Part shown: positions 17,085 to 25,996 of the stretch, piece after piece
How the letters are laid out: each line of letters starts with the position of its first letter
Numbering within the stretch: position 1 is the stretch's first letter
Assembly: GCF_029436685.1 (NCBI RefSeq)
Contig: NZ_JAROCY010000016.1
Span: 1 to 64,000, forward strand
DNA length: 64,000 nt
Reading direction: 5' to 3'
Source of the DNA: Novosphingobium cyanobacteriorum
Lineage (GTDB): Bacteria; Pseudomonadota; Alphaproteobacteria; Sphingomonadales; Sphingomonadaceae
Made by a program: the position numbers and the translations under genes
The notes under the pieces: model-generated
What the model saw: only the letters and a program-made list of their open reading frames with translations
Databases searched by the model: none
What the model was told of the DNA's origin: nothing

Positions 17085-17814
17085 GATCGATCCGAACTTA
17101 TTTGTCATTTTGCTATTCGCGGCAGCCACACCCTACGCAACGGTGGGGCATGGCGGGGCTTCGGCCTATCTAGCACTGATGGCCCTGACCGACTTTGCGC
17201 CCGAGCAGATGCGACCGCTGGCGCTGGTGCTGAACCTGTTCGTTTCGGCCATTGCCTTCATCCAGTTTCGCCGGACCGGGGCTTTTGACCTGCGGCTATT
17301 CCTGCTGTTTGCCGTAGCGGCGATCCCGCTGGCCTTCCTGGGTGGTTCAATCGACCTTGGCGGGGCCTGGCACCGCATTCTGCTCGGCGCGGTCCTGATT
17401 GCCTCGGCGGCCGCATTGGTGTTCCGGCCGCAATTGGCCGGGACGGAAACCCATCCCCCGCAGCCGCTCGTAGCCCTTCCGACCGGGGCTGCACTGGGCC
17501 TGATCGCAGGACTGACCGGCACCGGCGGCGGGATCTTCCTCAGCCCACTGCTGATCCTGATGCGCTGGGCTGAGGCCCGCACAGTGGCCGGGATCAGCGC
17601 GGCTTTCATTTTCTGCAACAGTGCAGCCGGTCTGCTTGGTCAGGGGGCAAGGCTGGACGCTCTGCCGGGGCAAACGCCGTGGTATGTCGGCGCGGTAGTA
17701 GTCGGCGGGCTGATCGGCAGCGGGATCAGCGCGACTTGGCTGCCGCGTAAGGCGCTGATCCGGCTGCTGGCGCTGGTGTTGGTGATCGCCGGAGCAAAGC
17801 TGCTTGGCACCTGA
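17083..17814 (+). CDS. TauE/SafE family anion exporter
   Basis: A 243-residue membrane protein with about eight hydrophobic segments in two halves. The family motifs are VGHGGASAYLALM near residue 22 and GLIAGLTGTGGGIFLSPLL near 145. TauE/SafE proteins export sulfite, sulfonates or other small anions. In front of mobA and beside nar genes it might move an inorganic anion such as nitrite, sulfite or molybdate, which is inference. The stop overlaps the mobA TTG start. No Shine-Dalgarno is visible because a hairpin abuts the ATG. Confidence 0.75.
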   Translation: MIDPNLFVILLFAAATPYATVGHGGASAYLALMALTDFAPEQMRPLALVLNLFVSAIAFIQFRRTGAFDLRLFLLFAVAAIPLAFLGGSIDLGGAWHRILLGAVLIASAAALVFRPQLAGTETHPPQPLVALPTGAALGLIAGLTGTGGGIFLSPLLILMRWAEARTVAGISAAFIFCNSAAGLLGQGARLDALPGQTPWYVGAVVVGGLIGSGISATWLPRKALIRLLALVLVIAGAKLLGT

Positions 17815-18397
17815 GCCGCCCCTGATCGTGATCGCAGCTGGCGGCGATGGCAGCCGGATCGGCGGGGACAAGCCGGCGCGGCTGCTGGCGGGAGAGCGGC
17901 TGATCGACCGGACCTGCGCCTGGGCGCGGCAGCACAGCGATGCGGTGGCCCTGGCGGTGCGGCCCGGGAATGGCGACTGGGGCACCGGCCTGCCGCAGCT
18001 GTTCGACGCACAGGCCGGGATCGGTCCGATTTCGGCGCTTGCCAGCGCGCTGCACGAAGGAGCTAGGCTGAACCGCGCAGCTGTGCTGATGGTGGGCTGC
18101 GATCTGCCCTTTCTTCCCGCCGACCTGGTGCCGCGCCTGTCGGCAGCCCTGCCGGATCACGGTGCCGCCATGCCGGTCAGCAGCGGCCGTTTGCATCCGA
18201 TGGCGGCGCTCTGGCGTAGCGCGCCCGATGCTCTGGACCGCTGGATGGCCGGTGGCGGCCAGTCGCTGTGGCGCTTTGCCGAAGCAATTGGCATGGCCCC
18301 GGTGGAGTGGAGCGAAACGCCAGAGCCCTTTGCCAACGTCAACGATGCCGCAGCCCTGGCTGCGGCGGAGGAGCGGATCAGAACGGCAGGGTACTGA
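17804..18397 (+). CDS. mobA: Molybdenum cofactor guanylyltransferase
   Basis: A 197-residue MobA. It joins GMP to Mo-molybdopterin to make the MGD form needed by NarG. The nucleotide-binding start is AAGGDGSRIGGDKPARLLAGERLIDR, and GCDLPFLPADLV is the metal/GTP site. The start is TTG 17804, overlapping the TauE-like stop; a later start would cut the loop. The last 20 bases overlap the 3' end of moeA on the other strand, so the two Moco units converge with no room for a terminator. Confidence 0.85.
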   Translation: MAPEPPLIVIAAGGDGSRIGGDKPARLLAGERLIDRTCAWARQHSDAVALAVRPGNGDWGTGLPQLFDAQAGIGPISALASALHEGARLNRAAVLMVGCDLPFLPADLVPRLSAALPDHGAAMPVSSGRLHPMAALWRSAPDALDRWMAGGGQSLWRFAEAIGMAPVEWSETPEPFANVNDAAALAAAEERIRTAGY

Positions 18398-19562
18398 CCG
18401 GCTGACCGGTTTCCAGCGCCGGCAGCCCGGCCGGACAGCGGATCAGCCAGTCGGCTTGCGCCAGGGCGCCCTGGGCGCCGCTGTCCTGGTTGCCCAGCGG
18501 CATCAGCCCGGCCTCGTCCCAGCGGGCGCGAACAAAGGTCTCGCGGTTGCCGGTGGCCCCGATCGGCGCGGCCACCGGCAAGCTGCGCCAGCGCAGCACT
18601 TCGGCCACCGGCTGGCCCTGCAAGCGGGCCAGCAAGGGCAGCAGGAACAGGCGGGCTGTGACCATCGCCGAGGTGGGATTGCCAGGCAGGCCCAGCACCC
18701 ATTTGCCCGTGGCCCGGCCCAGCCAGACCGGCTTGCCGGGCTTGATCGCGACCTTGGCGAAGACCAGGTCCAGCCCGTGGGGGACAAACATCGGCTTGGC
18801 AAAATCGCGCTCACCGACAGAGGCCCCGCCGGTGACGATCACCAGATCGGCAGCTTCCAGCGCCGCGCCTGCGGCCGTTTCCAACGCTTGCAGATCATCA
18901 AGCCCGATCACCCGGTGCACCACCTGCGCCCCGCTCTCCGCCACCATGGCGGAAACGCCGAAAGTGACGCTTTCGGGAATGGCGTCGGCGCGCAGATGGG
19001 CCTCGCCGGGCGGCGCGAGTTCATCCCCTGTGCCGATGATCGCCACCCGTGGCCGCCGTGCAACCGTCACGCCGGCCAGATCCGCAGCAGCGGCGGCGAT
19101 CATCGCGCGGGAGTTCAGCCGGGTGCCGGCAGCAAGTAGCAGATCGCCAGCAGCAAAGTCGCTGCCAGCAGTCCGGACGTGCCAGCCAGGGCCATAGCCT
19201 TCGGCAAAGCGCACCATCTCGCCATCGCGGGTGGCATATTCCTGCATGATGCAACGGTCGGCCCCGGCTGGCAGCGGCGCGCCGGTGAAGATCCGCACCG
19301 CCTGTCCAGGTTGGACAATGCCGGGATAGCCGGCACCTGCCCGGCTCTCCCCCACGACGGTCAGCGGCTCGCCCGGCCGGGTCGCGGCATCGATCACGGC
19401 ATATCCGTCCATGGCCGATACAGCGACGCGCGGCGCGGCAGAACGGGCATGGAGGGGTGCGGCAAGGACGCGGCCCGCGGCTTCAGCCAGTGCGACCTGT
19501 TCGGTTCCCAGCGGAAGGACCTGCTCTGCGATCAGCCCGACCGCTTCGTCAAACCCGATCAT
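18378..19562 (-). CDS. moeA: Molybdopterin molybdenumtransferase
   Basis: A 394-residue MoeA, which inserts molybdate into adenylated molybdopterin. It has [29 protein letters not shown] near the N-terminus (the SAMDGYA motif is diagnostic), the MoCF domain with IIGTGDEL and [12 protein letters not shown], and [19 protein letters not shown]. Full length. It is the last gene of the long nar-Moco operon. The start overlaps the moaC stop as ATGA. Confidence 0.9.
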   Translation of the reverse strand: MIGFDEAVGLIAEQVLPLGTEQVALAEAAGRVLAAPLHARSAAPRVAVSAMDGYAVIDAATRPGEPLTVVGESRAGAGYPGIVQPGQAVRIFTGAPLPAGADRCIMQEYATRDGEMVRFAEGYGPGWHVRTAGSDFAAGDLLLAAGTRLNSRAMIAAAAADLAGVTVARRPRVAIIGTGDELAPPGEAHLRADAIPESVTFGVSAMVAESGAQVVHRVIGLDDLQALETAAGAALEAADLVIVTGGASVGERDFAKPMFVPHGLDLVFAKVAIKPGKPVWLGRATGKWVLGLPGNPTSAMVTARLFLLPLLARLQGQPVAEVLRWRSLPVAAPIGATGNRETFVRARWDEAGLMPLGNQDSGAQGALAQADWLIRCPAGLPALETGQPVSTLPF

Positions 19563-20035
19563 GTCGCCGTCCAGTCTCCGGAACGGCCACCGGACTTGGC
19601 CGTCACCCTGATCGCGCCAATCGTCATGGTCCTGTCCACCGCCTTGAGCATGTCAAACAGGGTCAGTGCGCCGACTGATACGGCGGTCAGTGCTTCCATC
19701 TCCACCCCGGTCTGCCCGCTGGTCCGCACCTCGGCGCGCAGGGTGAAGCCGGGCAGGGCATCGTCGATCGCGATCTCCACCACCACCTTGGTTAGGGCCA
19801 GCGGGTGGCACAGCGGGATCAGGTCAGCAGTGCGCTTGGCGGCCATGACACCTGCCAGTTCGGCCGTGGCGATGACGCTGCCCTTGGGCGTGTTTCCGGC
19901 CCGCACGGCGGCCAGCGTTTCCGGCAGACAGCGCAGTTCCCCGCGCGCTTCGGCCTGACGGGTGGTGACGGGCTTGTCCCCGACATCGACCATCCGCGCC
20001 CGCCCCTCGCCATCGAGGTGGGTCAGCCCGGTCAT
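19559..20035 (-). CDS. moaC: Cyclic pyranopterin monophosphate synthase
   Basis: A 158-residue MoaC, second enzyme of molybdopterin synthesis. Motifs are [50 protein letters not shown] (active-site region) and [24 protein letters not shown]. The start at 20035 overlaps the moaB stop as ATGA, and family proteins begin just before LTHLD. Confidence 0.95.
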   Translation of the reverse strand: MTGLTHLDGEGRARMVDVGDKPVTTRQAEARGELRCLPETLAAVRAGNTPKGSVIATAELAGVMAAKRTADLIPLCHPLALTKVVVEIAIDDALPGFTLRAEVRTSGQTGVEMEALTAVSVGALTLFDMLKAVDRTMTIGAIRVTAKSGGRSGDWTAT

Positions 20036-20568
20036 GCGCAGACGTCCCGCAGGCGCGGCAATTGCCCGGCGATCGAACAAGGGCGATAGCGGCTGTCAAA
20101 TTCCAGCCCCAGGACCAGGTCCCAGGCATCGCGGCAGGCTCCGGTCGATCCCGGTACGCAGAAGATGAAGGTGTCCTCGGCCTGCCCCGCAAAGGCGCGC
20201 GATTGCAGGGTCGATACGCCGATCGTGCCCATGCTGGCCTGGTGGAACACTACGCTGAATCCGTCCATTACCCGGCGCAGCAGCGGCATCACCGCCTCTG
20301 GCGTGACATCGCGCGGGGTAAAGCCGGTTCCGCCGGTGCTGACCACGATATCCACTGCCGGATCGGCGATCCAGGCCCGCATCTGGTCGCGGATCGCCTC
20401 GACATCATCGATCACGATTGCCCGCGCGGCAAGGCGGTGACCGGCTCCGGTCAGCCGCTCGGCGAGCAAGGCGCCGGACGTGTCGGTTTCCATGGTCCGG
20501 GTATCGGACACGGTCAGCACCGCGATGTTGAGCGGGTGGAACGGCAGGCTCTCGTCAATTCCGGGCAT
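20032..20568 (-). CDS. moaB: Molybdopterin adenylyltransferase-type protein
   Basis: A 178-residue Moa[19 protein letters not shown] at the N-terminus, [17 protein letters not shown] at the nucleotide site and [18 protein letters not shown] near the end. MoaB/Mog adenylates molybdopterin before molybdenum insertion by MoeA. No separate mogA is in the island, so this protein would fill that step. It lies four bases after moaE. Confidence 0.9.
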   Translation of the reverse strand: MPGIDESLPFHPLNIAVLTVSDTRTMETDTSGALLAERLTGAGHRLAARAIVIDDVEAIRDQMRAWIADPAVDIVVSTGGTGFTPRDVTPEAVMPLLRRVMDGFSVVFHQASMGTIGVSTLQSRAFAGQAEDTFIFCVPGSTGACRDAWDLVLGLEFDSRYRPCSIAGQLPRLRDVCA

Positions 20569-20572
20569 AGGT

Positions 20573-21043
20573 TCAGTCCTGTTTCGCGGTCCAGCGGGAA
20601 AGATCCGCCTGGTCGGCCTCGGTCGGCTCGATCCAGCGGTGCCCGTCGGGGCCTTCCTCGCGCTTCCAGAATACCGCTTCGGTCTTGAGGCGGTCCATCA
20701 GATAATCGGCCGCCTCGAAAGCGGCGCGGCGGTGCGCCGAAGCCGTGGCAACGAAGACAATCGCTTCCCCCGGCAGGATCCGCCCGGCCCGGTGCACCAC
20801 CAGGCTGCGGGTAATGGCAAAGCGGGCATGGGCATCGGCAGCAATCGCCCGCATCGAGGCCAGGGTGACACCGCGATAGCTTTCCAGCACCAGGGCCTGG
20901 ACCGCACCGCCATCCTTGGCCGCGCCGCGGGCATAACCTGTGAAGCTGACCACCCCGCCTTCACCGTCCAGATCGTCGGTAAAGCGGGCCAGCAGCGCGG
21001 CCGGATCGAACGCCGCCTCGGCCAGTTCAACGGCGCTGGTCAT
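20573..21043 (-). CDS. moaE: Molybdopterin synthase large subunit
   Basis: A 156-residue MoaE. It has GGVVSFTGYARG, the VLESYRGVTLASM motif and IAADAHARFAITRSLVVHRAGRILPGEAIVFVATASAHRRAAFEAADYLMDRLKTEAVFWKRE, which holds the conserved Lys residues of the active site. It combines with the thiocarboxylated MoaD tail to sulfurate precursor Z. ATG 21043 overlaps the moaD stop. Confidence 0.9.
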   Translation of the reverse strand: MTSAVELAEAAFDPAALLARFTDDLDGEGGVVSFTGYARGAAKDGGAVQALVLESYRGVTLASMRAIAADAHARFAITRSLVVHRAGRILPGEAIVFVATASAHRRAAFEAADYLMDRLKTEAVFWKREEGPDGHRWIEPTEADQADLSRWTAKQD

Positions 21044-21300
21044 CCCCCCGACACCGGCGGGAACAGGGCCACGGCATCGCCGGCGGTTACAACCGTGCTT
21101 CCGGAAACGAGCTCTTCGTTGACACAGGCGCGGACCCGGCCCCGGGCCAACGCCTCGCCCAGCAGCGGATGGGCATCCGCAAGGGCAGCGAAGAGCGCGT
21201 GGACCGGCAAGCCATCGATCGGTACGGCCAGTTCCACCTCGCGCCCGCAGGCTTCCGCCAGCCGCCCGCACAGCTCGATCCGCAGGGTCGTCATGGTCAT
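21040..21300 (-). CDS. moaD: Molybdopterin synthase sulfur carrier subunit
   Basis: An 86-residue ubiquitin-like MoaD with the required Gly-Gly C-terminus (LFPPVSGG). Other features are ELCGRLAEACGREVELAVP and VNEELVSGSTVVTAGDAVALFPP. The C-terminal thiocarboxylate gives sulfur to molybdopterin. The activating enzyme MoeB is not in the island, so the host must supply it. Start could be either of two Mets (21300 or 21294). Confidence 0.9.
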   Translation of the reverse strand: MTMTTLRIELCGRLAEACGREVELAVPIDGLPVHALFAALADAHPLLGEALARGRVRACVNEELVSGSTVVTAGDAVALFPPVSGG

Positions 21301-21301
21301 T

Positions 21302-22288
21302 CTATCCCCCGATCGAGGCGAGATGCGGCGTGCCGCCGCTGTTGCCTTCGTGCAGGCGGTGGGCGGGAGCCTTGGTCGCGGTCAGCGCGCTAATCCGCGC
21401 CACCAGCGCATCGAGCTGGCCATCATCCTGCAATAGCGGCCTGAGATCGATCCCGGCATCGCCGAACAGGCAAAGGTGCAGCTTGCCCCGCGCGGATACC
21501 CGCAGACGGTTGCAACTGGCGCAGAAATCTTTCGAATAGGGTGCGATGATCCCGATCCGGCCCGGTTCGCCCGGCTTGGCAAAGTCGACCGCCGGGCCGG
21601 CTCCGGCCTCGCGCATCTGCCGCTGCCAGCCCAGCGCCGTCAGCCGCCCGGCGATTTCCTCGCCGGCCAGGTGGTGGCGATCGAAGAAGGCGGGATTGTC
21701 ATTGGTCCGCATCACCTCAATAAACCGCAGCGCCAGATTGTGCTGTTGGACAAAGGCAATGAACCCTTCGAGCTCGTCATCGTTGACCCCGCGCATCAGT
21801 ACGCTGTTGAGCTTGATCGAAGTGATCCCGGCGTCGCGCGCAGCGGCGATGCCGTCCAGCACCTCGCCCAGCCGGTCATGCCCGGTGATCGCCGCAAACC
21901 GCACGGGATCAAGGGAATCGACACTGATGTTTAGCGCCGAGATTCCGACCGCGGCATAGTCTGCTGCCCGCTCCGCCAGGCGATAGCCGTTGGTGGTCAT
22001 GGCCAACTTGCGGATGCCCGGCGTGGTGGCCACTGTCCGGGCAATGTCCAGCAGTTCGGGCCGCAGGCTCGGTTCACCGCCGGTGAGGCGGACCTTCCAC
22101 AGCCCGAGCCTGGCAAAGGCCGCGATCAGCCGTCCGGTTTCCGCCACGGTCAGGCTGGCCGGCTGGCCCGCCACCTTGCGATAGCCTTCCGGCAGACAAT
22201 AGGTGCAGCGAAAGTTGCACACGTCGGTCAGCGACAGACGGAGATATTCGAAGCGGCGGCCGTGGCCATCGGTCAGCGGCGAGTTCAT
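21302..22288 (-). CDS. moaA: GTP 3',8-cyclase
   Basis: A 328-residue radical SAM enzyme, first step of Moco synthesis. The N-terminal cluster motif is CNFRCTYC (C24, C28, C31). Other motifs are VRLTGGEPSLR and the C-terminal second cluster in FCASCNRLRVSARGKLHLCLF. It ends in the MoaA-typical Gly-Gly (SIGG). ATG 22288 overlaps the stop of the parvulin gene. The order narI-parvulin-moaA matches the nar cluster I recall from Pseudomonas aeruginosa. Confidence 0.95.
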   Translation of the reverse strand: MNSPLTDGHGRRFEYLRLSLTDVCNFRCTYCLPEGYRKVAGQPASLTVAETGRLIAAFARLGLWKVRLTGGEPSLRPELLDIARTVATTPGIRKLAMTTNGYRLAERAADYAAVGISALNISVDSLDPVRFAAITGHDRLGEVLDGIAAARDAGITSIKLNSVLMRGVNDDELEGFIAFVQQHNLALRFIEVMRTNDNPAFFDRHHLAGEEIAGRLTALGWQRQMREAGAGPAVDFAKPGEPGRIGIIAPYSKDFCASCNRLRVSARGKLHLCLFGDAGIDLRPLLQDDGQLDALVARISALTATKAPAHRLHEGNSGGTPHLASIGG

Positions 22289-22289
22289 C

Positions 22290-23090
22290 CTATTGCACCA
22301 TGGCCCCTTCAGCCCCGGCGATGGCAACCCCGCTGACCCCGGCCTGCCCGGCGAGGATCGCGATGTACTGCGCCACGGCGCGGCGATAGCTGGCTTCTTC
22401 CAGATAGCCAGCGATGGCATCCCGGACCGCTTCGAACGGCAGCTGGCGCGCTTCGGCCCGGCGTCCGGAGCGGATCACGTGCACCCCGAAGCGGGTCTTG
22501 ACCGGCTGCGTGCACAGCGAGTTTTCCGGCAGCGCGAACAGCGCCTCCTCGAACGGCTTGACCATCTGCCCCGGCCCGACCTGCCCCAGGTTGCCACCCT
22601 GCTGGCCCGAAGGACAGGCAGAGCGAGCGCGGGCGAGGTCCGCGAAGCGATCGGGTTCGGCCTGCAACTGGCGGATCAGGGTGCGGGCATCGCCGGTGGC
22701 GAGGCCCATGGCAAATTCGTCCGCCGGATCGGCCTCGATCAGGATATGCGCGGCCTCGACCAGCACCGGCGAGGCAAAGCGTTCGCGGTTGTGATCATAG
22801 AACCGGCGGCAGGCGGCTTCGTCCGCTTGCGGCACCCGCACTTCCTGTTCCAGCAGGGCGTCGATCCGGGCGTCCTCCTCGGTCAGCGGACGGCCTTCGC
22901 CATCGCGCCGGTCTCCGGAAGAAAGGCCCAGCCGCTCCGCCTCGTCCAGCAGCAACTGGCGGACGGCAAGGGCTTCGGCTGCCGCATTCCAGGCGGCTGC
23001 GGCATCGGGAGCGGGATGATGCTGGGCTTCGGCGGCAATCGCCTCGGCCGGGATCTCGCGTCCGCCGACCAGGACCGGTTCAAAGTTCAT
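22290..23090 (-). CDS. Parvulin-type peptidyl-prolyl isomerase of the nar operon
   Basis: A 266-residue PpiC/NifM-like protein. An alpha-helical N-terminal part (about 20-110) precedes a parvulin domain (about 110-230) with EAAHILIEADP, FADLARARSACPSGQQGGNLGQVGPGQMVKPFEEALFAL and TRFGVHVIRS. There is no signal peptide, so it is cytoplasmic. Homologues follow narI in several proteobacterial nar operons and probably help mature the NarGHI complex. Four-base overlap with narI. Confidence 0.85.
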   Translation of the reverse strand: MNFEPVLVGGREIPAEAIAAEAQHHPAPDAAAAWNAAAEALAVRQLLLDEAERLGLSSGDRRDGEGRPLTEEDARIDALLEQEVRVPQADEAACRRFYDHNRERFASPVLVEAAHILIEADPADEFAMGLATGDARTLIRQLQAEPDRFADLARARSACPSGQQGGNLGQVGPGQMVKPFEEALFALPENSLCTQPVKTRFGVHVIRSGRRAEARQLPFEAVRDAIAGYLEEASYRRAVAQYIAILAGQAGVSGVAIAGAEGAMVQ

Positions 23091-23782
23091 CGCGCCAGCT
23101 TCCTTGACCGGACCACCTGATAGCCCGGCCGCCAGACATAGCGTACCGGCGCGCTGAGCATATGGACCAGGCGGGTGAAGGGGAACAGGAACAGGATCGT
23201 CAGGCCGAGGAACAGGTGCAGTTTGAAGACCAGCGCCACATCGGCGATCTGATCCGCCGCGCCCGAGCGGAAGGTGAAGATGCCCTGGGCCCAGTTCATG
23301 AACTTGACCATTTCATGCCCGTCGAGATGCTGGAGCGACAGCGGGATCGTGGCGAGGCCAAGCGCAAGCTGCGCCCACAGCAGCAGGATGATCATGTTGT
23401 CGGCAAAGCTGGAGGCCGCGCGGATCCGCGGATCGAAGAACCGGCGGTGGATCAGCAAAGTGGCCCCGACAATCCCCGCCACCCCGGCAAAGCCGCCGGC
23501 AACGATCGCCAGCAGTTGCTTGGCCCCGTGCGAAATGCCCAGCGCATCGAATATCGCGATCGGGGTCAGCAGGCCGACCACGTGGCCCGCGAAGATCAGC
23601 AGCACGCCAAGATGAAACAGCACCGATCCGACGATCAACTGTTTGCGGCGCAAGAGCTGGCTCGATCCGGCCCGCCATGAATAGGGTTCCCGATCATAGC
23701 GGATCACCGAACCCACCGCGAGAACGGCGAGTGCGATGTAGGGATAGATCCCGAAGAGCAGGTGGTGGACGAAGTCAGCCAT
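23087..23782 (-). CDS. narI: Respiratory nitrate reductase gamma subunit (cytochrome b)
   Basis: A 231-residue membrane protein with five hydrophobic segments and a usual NarI length. Candidate heme ligands are the His residues in LFHLGVLLIFAGHVVGL (segment 2) and in KLHLFLGLTILFLFPFTRLVHML (segment 5). It takes electrons from quinol and passes them to NarH, anchoring NarGH to the inner face. ATG 23782 lies inside the narJ tail (8-base overlap). Confidence 0.95.
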   Translation of the reverse strand: MADFVHHLLFGIYPYIALAVLAVGSVIRYDREPYSWRAGSSQLLRRKQLIVGSVLFHLGVLLIFAGHVVGLLTPIAIFDALGISHGAKQLLAIVAGGFAGVAGIVGATLLIHRRFFDPRIRAASSFADNMIILLLWAQLALGLATIPLSLQHLDGHEMVKFMNWAQGIFTFRSGAADQIADVALVFKLHLFLGLTILFLFPFTRLVHMLSAPVRYVWRPGYQVVRSRKLAR

Positions 23783-24470
23783 GGATCGGACTCCTGACGG
23801 GTTCCTGAGTGAGAATGCGGTCGACCATCGCAGCAACCTGCGGACAATCGGCAGTGCCGGGGGCGACGGGGCTGTCGAAGCGGATCTGTTCTTCCTCCCA
23901 AGCCGCATCGAGCGCGGCAAGATCGTCGGGATCGTCCGCCGGGGCGATCTCGAACGCTTCGCCGCCGGCCCCGGCCAGGTCGGCCAGGATCCGCATCGGC
24001 GCGGCATAGGCGGTGCCCTTTTCTTCCAGCCGCTGGGCCAGGGCAGAGAGGATCACGCCGGGCTGGGCCAGCTCGTCAGCCGCCTGGGCCGGGGGCAGGA
24101 CCGAGAGATACTCAAGGAACAGCGGCAGGTAGTCCGGCAATTCCTTGGCCGCGATTTCCAGACCCTGCGCCTCATAGCGGTCACGCAGGTCGACCATCGC
24201 CTGGCCCCGGTCGCGGCTTTCACCGTGGACGTGCTCGAACAGGTGGAGCGAAACCGCCCGCCCCCGGTCGAACAGGCCGACATAGCGTTCCTGGGCATCG
24301 AGCAGGTCCATGTTGGCAAGTTCCTCGATCAGCGGCTGCAGGCTGGCGCGCTGTTCGGGAGAAAGCAGGCCATCCTCGGCCAGCGCCGTGGCAAGCCCAG
24401 GGGCAGCCTGCTGGACTTCGGCATCGGGATAGCGCAGCAGGGCCGAGAGGATCAGCAGGGTCAGGCGCAT
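23775..24470 (-). CDS. narJ: Nitrate reductase assembly chaperone
   Basis: A 231-residue NarJ. It has LSALLRYPDAEVQQAAPGL near the N-terminus and LHLFEHVHGESRDRGQAMVDL and LPDYLPLFLEYLSVLP in the middle, all family hallmarks. It is needed to insert the molybdenum cofactor into NarG and is not part of the final complex. It overlaps narH and narI. Confidence 0.95.
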   Translation of the reverse strand: MRLTLLILSALLRYPDAEVQQAAPGLATALAEDGLLSPEQRASLQPLIEELANMDLLDAQERYVGLFDRGRAVSLHLFEHVHGESRDRGQAMVDLRDRYEAQGLEIAAKELPDYLPLFLEYLSVLPPAQAADELAQPGVILSALAQRLEEKGTAYAAPMRILADLAGAGGEAFEIAPADDPDDLAALDAAWEEEQIRFDSPVAPGTADCPQVAAMVDRILTQEPVRSPIHG

Positions 24471-25996
24471 CAGAACACCTCCGTCGGCGTTTGCAGTTTC
24501 TTGCGGGCCGGCGCCCCGAACAGGTTGGTCTCATTCGACCCGCCCGAACAGCCGTTGCCGAAGGAGAAGCCGCAGCCGCCCTTCTCGTCGTACATGTCCT
24601 CGGCATCTTCGCGGTGGCCGGTGGGGATGACGAAGCGGTCCTCGTAATTGGCGATCGCCATCACGTGGTACATTTCCTCGATCTGGGCCGGGGTCAGGCC
24701 AACCTCGTGGGCCATGTCTGCGGCGACGACGCCGTCGACCGTCTTGGCCCGCATGTAGCCGCGCATGGCCAGCATCCGTTCCAGCGCATCGACCACCGGG
24801 GCTTCCTTGCCCGCGGTCAGCAGGTTGGCCAGGTAGCGCACCGGAATCCGCAAGGAGCGGACATCCGGCATGCCGTTGCGCGCGGAAATCTTGCCCGCGC
24901 TGGCCGCCGAACTGATCGGCGAGAGCGGCGGCACGTACCAGACCATGGGGAGCGTGCGGTATTCGGGGTGGAGCGGGAAGGCGACCTTCCATTCCATCGC
25001 CATTTTCCACACCGGCGAGCGGCGCGCGGCTTCCAGCCAGGCTTCGGGCACCCCGTCCTTGCGGGCCTGTTCGATCACCGCCGGATCGTTGGGATCGAGG
25101 AAGATGTCGAGCTGGGCCTGATAAAGGTCCTCGACATGCTCGGCGCTGGCCGCTTCCTCTATCCGGTCAGCGTCATAGAGCATCACGCCAAGGTAACGGA
25201 TGCGGCCAACGCAGGTTTCGCTGCAGACGGTCGGCTCTCCCGCCTCGATCCGCGGATAGCAGAAGATGCACTTCTCGCTCTTGCCGGTTTTCCAGTTGAA
25301 GTAGATCTTCTTGTAGGGACAGCCCGAAACGCACATCCGCCAGCCGCGGCACTTTTCCTGGTCGATCAGGACGATGCCGTCCTCCTCGCGCTTGTAGATC
25401 GAACCGGACGGGCAAGCCGCAACGCAAGTCGGGTTGAGGCAATGCTCGCACAGCCTGGGCAGGTACATCATGAAGGTGTTTTCGAACTGACCGTAGATTT
25501 CCTTCTGGACCCCTTCGAAGTTGTAATCGGCCGAACGCTTCGAAAACTCGCCGCCCAAGATTTCCTCCCAGTTGGGGCCGCCTTCGATTTTCTCCATCCG
25601 CTGGCCGGAGATCAGGCTGCGCGGACGCGCGGTGGGGAAGGCCTTGCTTTCCCCGGCCGATTGCAGATGGCCGTAATCGAAAGTGAAGGGTTCGTAGTAG
25701 TCGTCGATCTCGGGCAGGTCGGGGTTGGCGAATATCTTCGCCAGCAGCCGCCACTTGCCGCCCATGCGCGGGCGGATCGATCCGGTGGGGGTGCGGACCC
25801 ATCCGCCGTTCCAGCGGTCCTGGTTCTCCCAGTCCTTGGGATAGCCTATCCCGGGCTTGCTCTCGACGTTGTTGAACCAGGCGTATTCCATGCCTTCGCG
25901 GCTGGTCCAGACGTTCTTGCAGGTGACCGAGCAGGTGTGGCAGCCGATGCACTTGTCGAGGTTCAGCACCTTGCCGATTTGCGCGCGGACTTTCAT
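24470..25996 (-). CDS. narH: Respiratory nitrate reductase beta subunit
   Basis: A 508-residue iron-sulfur protein. The cysteine groups are CIGCHTCSVTC (C16, C19, C22, C26), CEHCLNPTCVAACP, CRGWRMCVSGCP and CIFCYPRIEAGEPTVCSETC. The Trp in GWRMC marks the site that carries a 3Fe-4S cluster instead of 4Fe-4S. It relays electrons from NarI to NarG. Four-base overlaps with both neighbours. Confidence 0.97.
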   Translation of the reverse strand: MKVRAQIGKVLNLDKCIGCHTCSVTCKNVWTSREGMEYAWFNNVESKPGIGYPKDWENQDRWNGGWVRTPTGSIRPRMGGKWRLLAKIFANPDLPEIDDYYEPFTFDYGHLQSAGESKAFPTARPRSLISGQRMEKIEGGPNWEEILGGEFSKRSADYNFEGVQKEIYGQFENTFMMYLPRLCEHCLNPTCVAACPSGSIYKREEDGIVLIDQEKCRGWRMCVSGCPYKKIYFNWKTGKSEKCIFCYPRIEAGEPTVCSETCVGRIRYLGVMLYDADRIEEAASAEHVEDLYQAQLDIFLDPNDPAVIEQARKDGVPEAWLEAARRSPVWKMAMEWKVAFPLHPEYRTLPMVWYVPPLSPISSAASAGKISARNGMPDVRSLRIPVRYLANLLTAGKEAPVVDALERMLAMRGYMRAKTVDGVVAADMAHEVGLTPAQIEEMYHVMAIANYEDRFVIPTGHREDAEDMYDEKGGCGFSFGNGCSGGSNETNLFGAPARKKLQTPTEVF

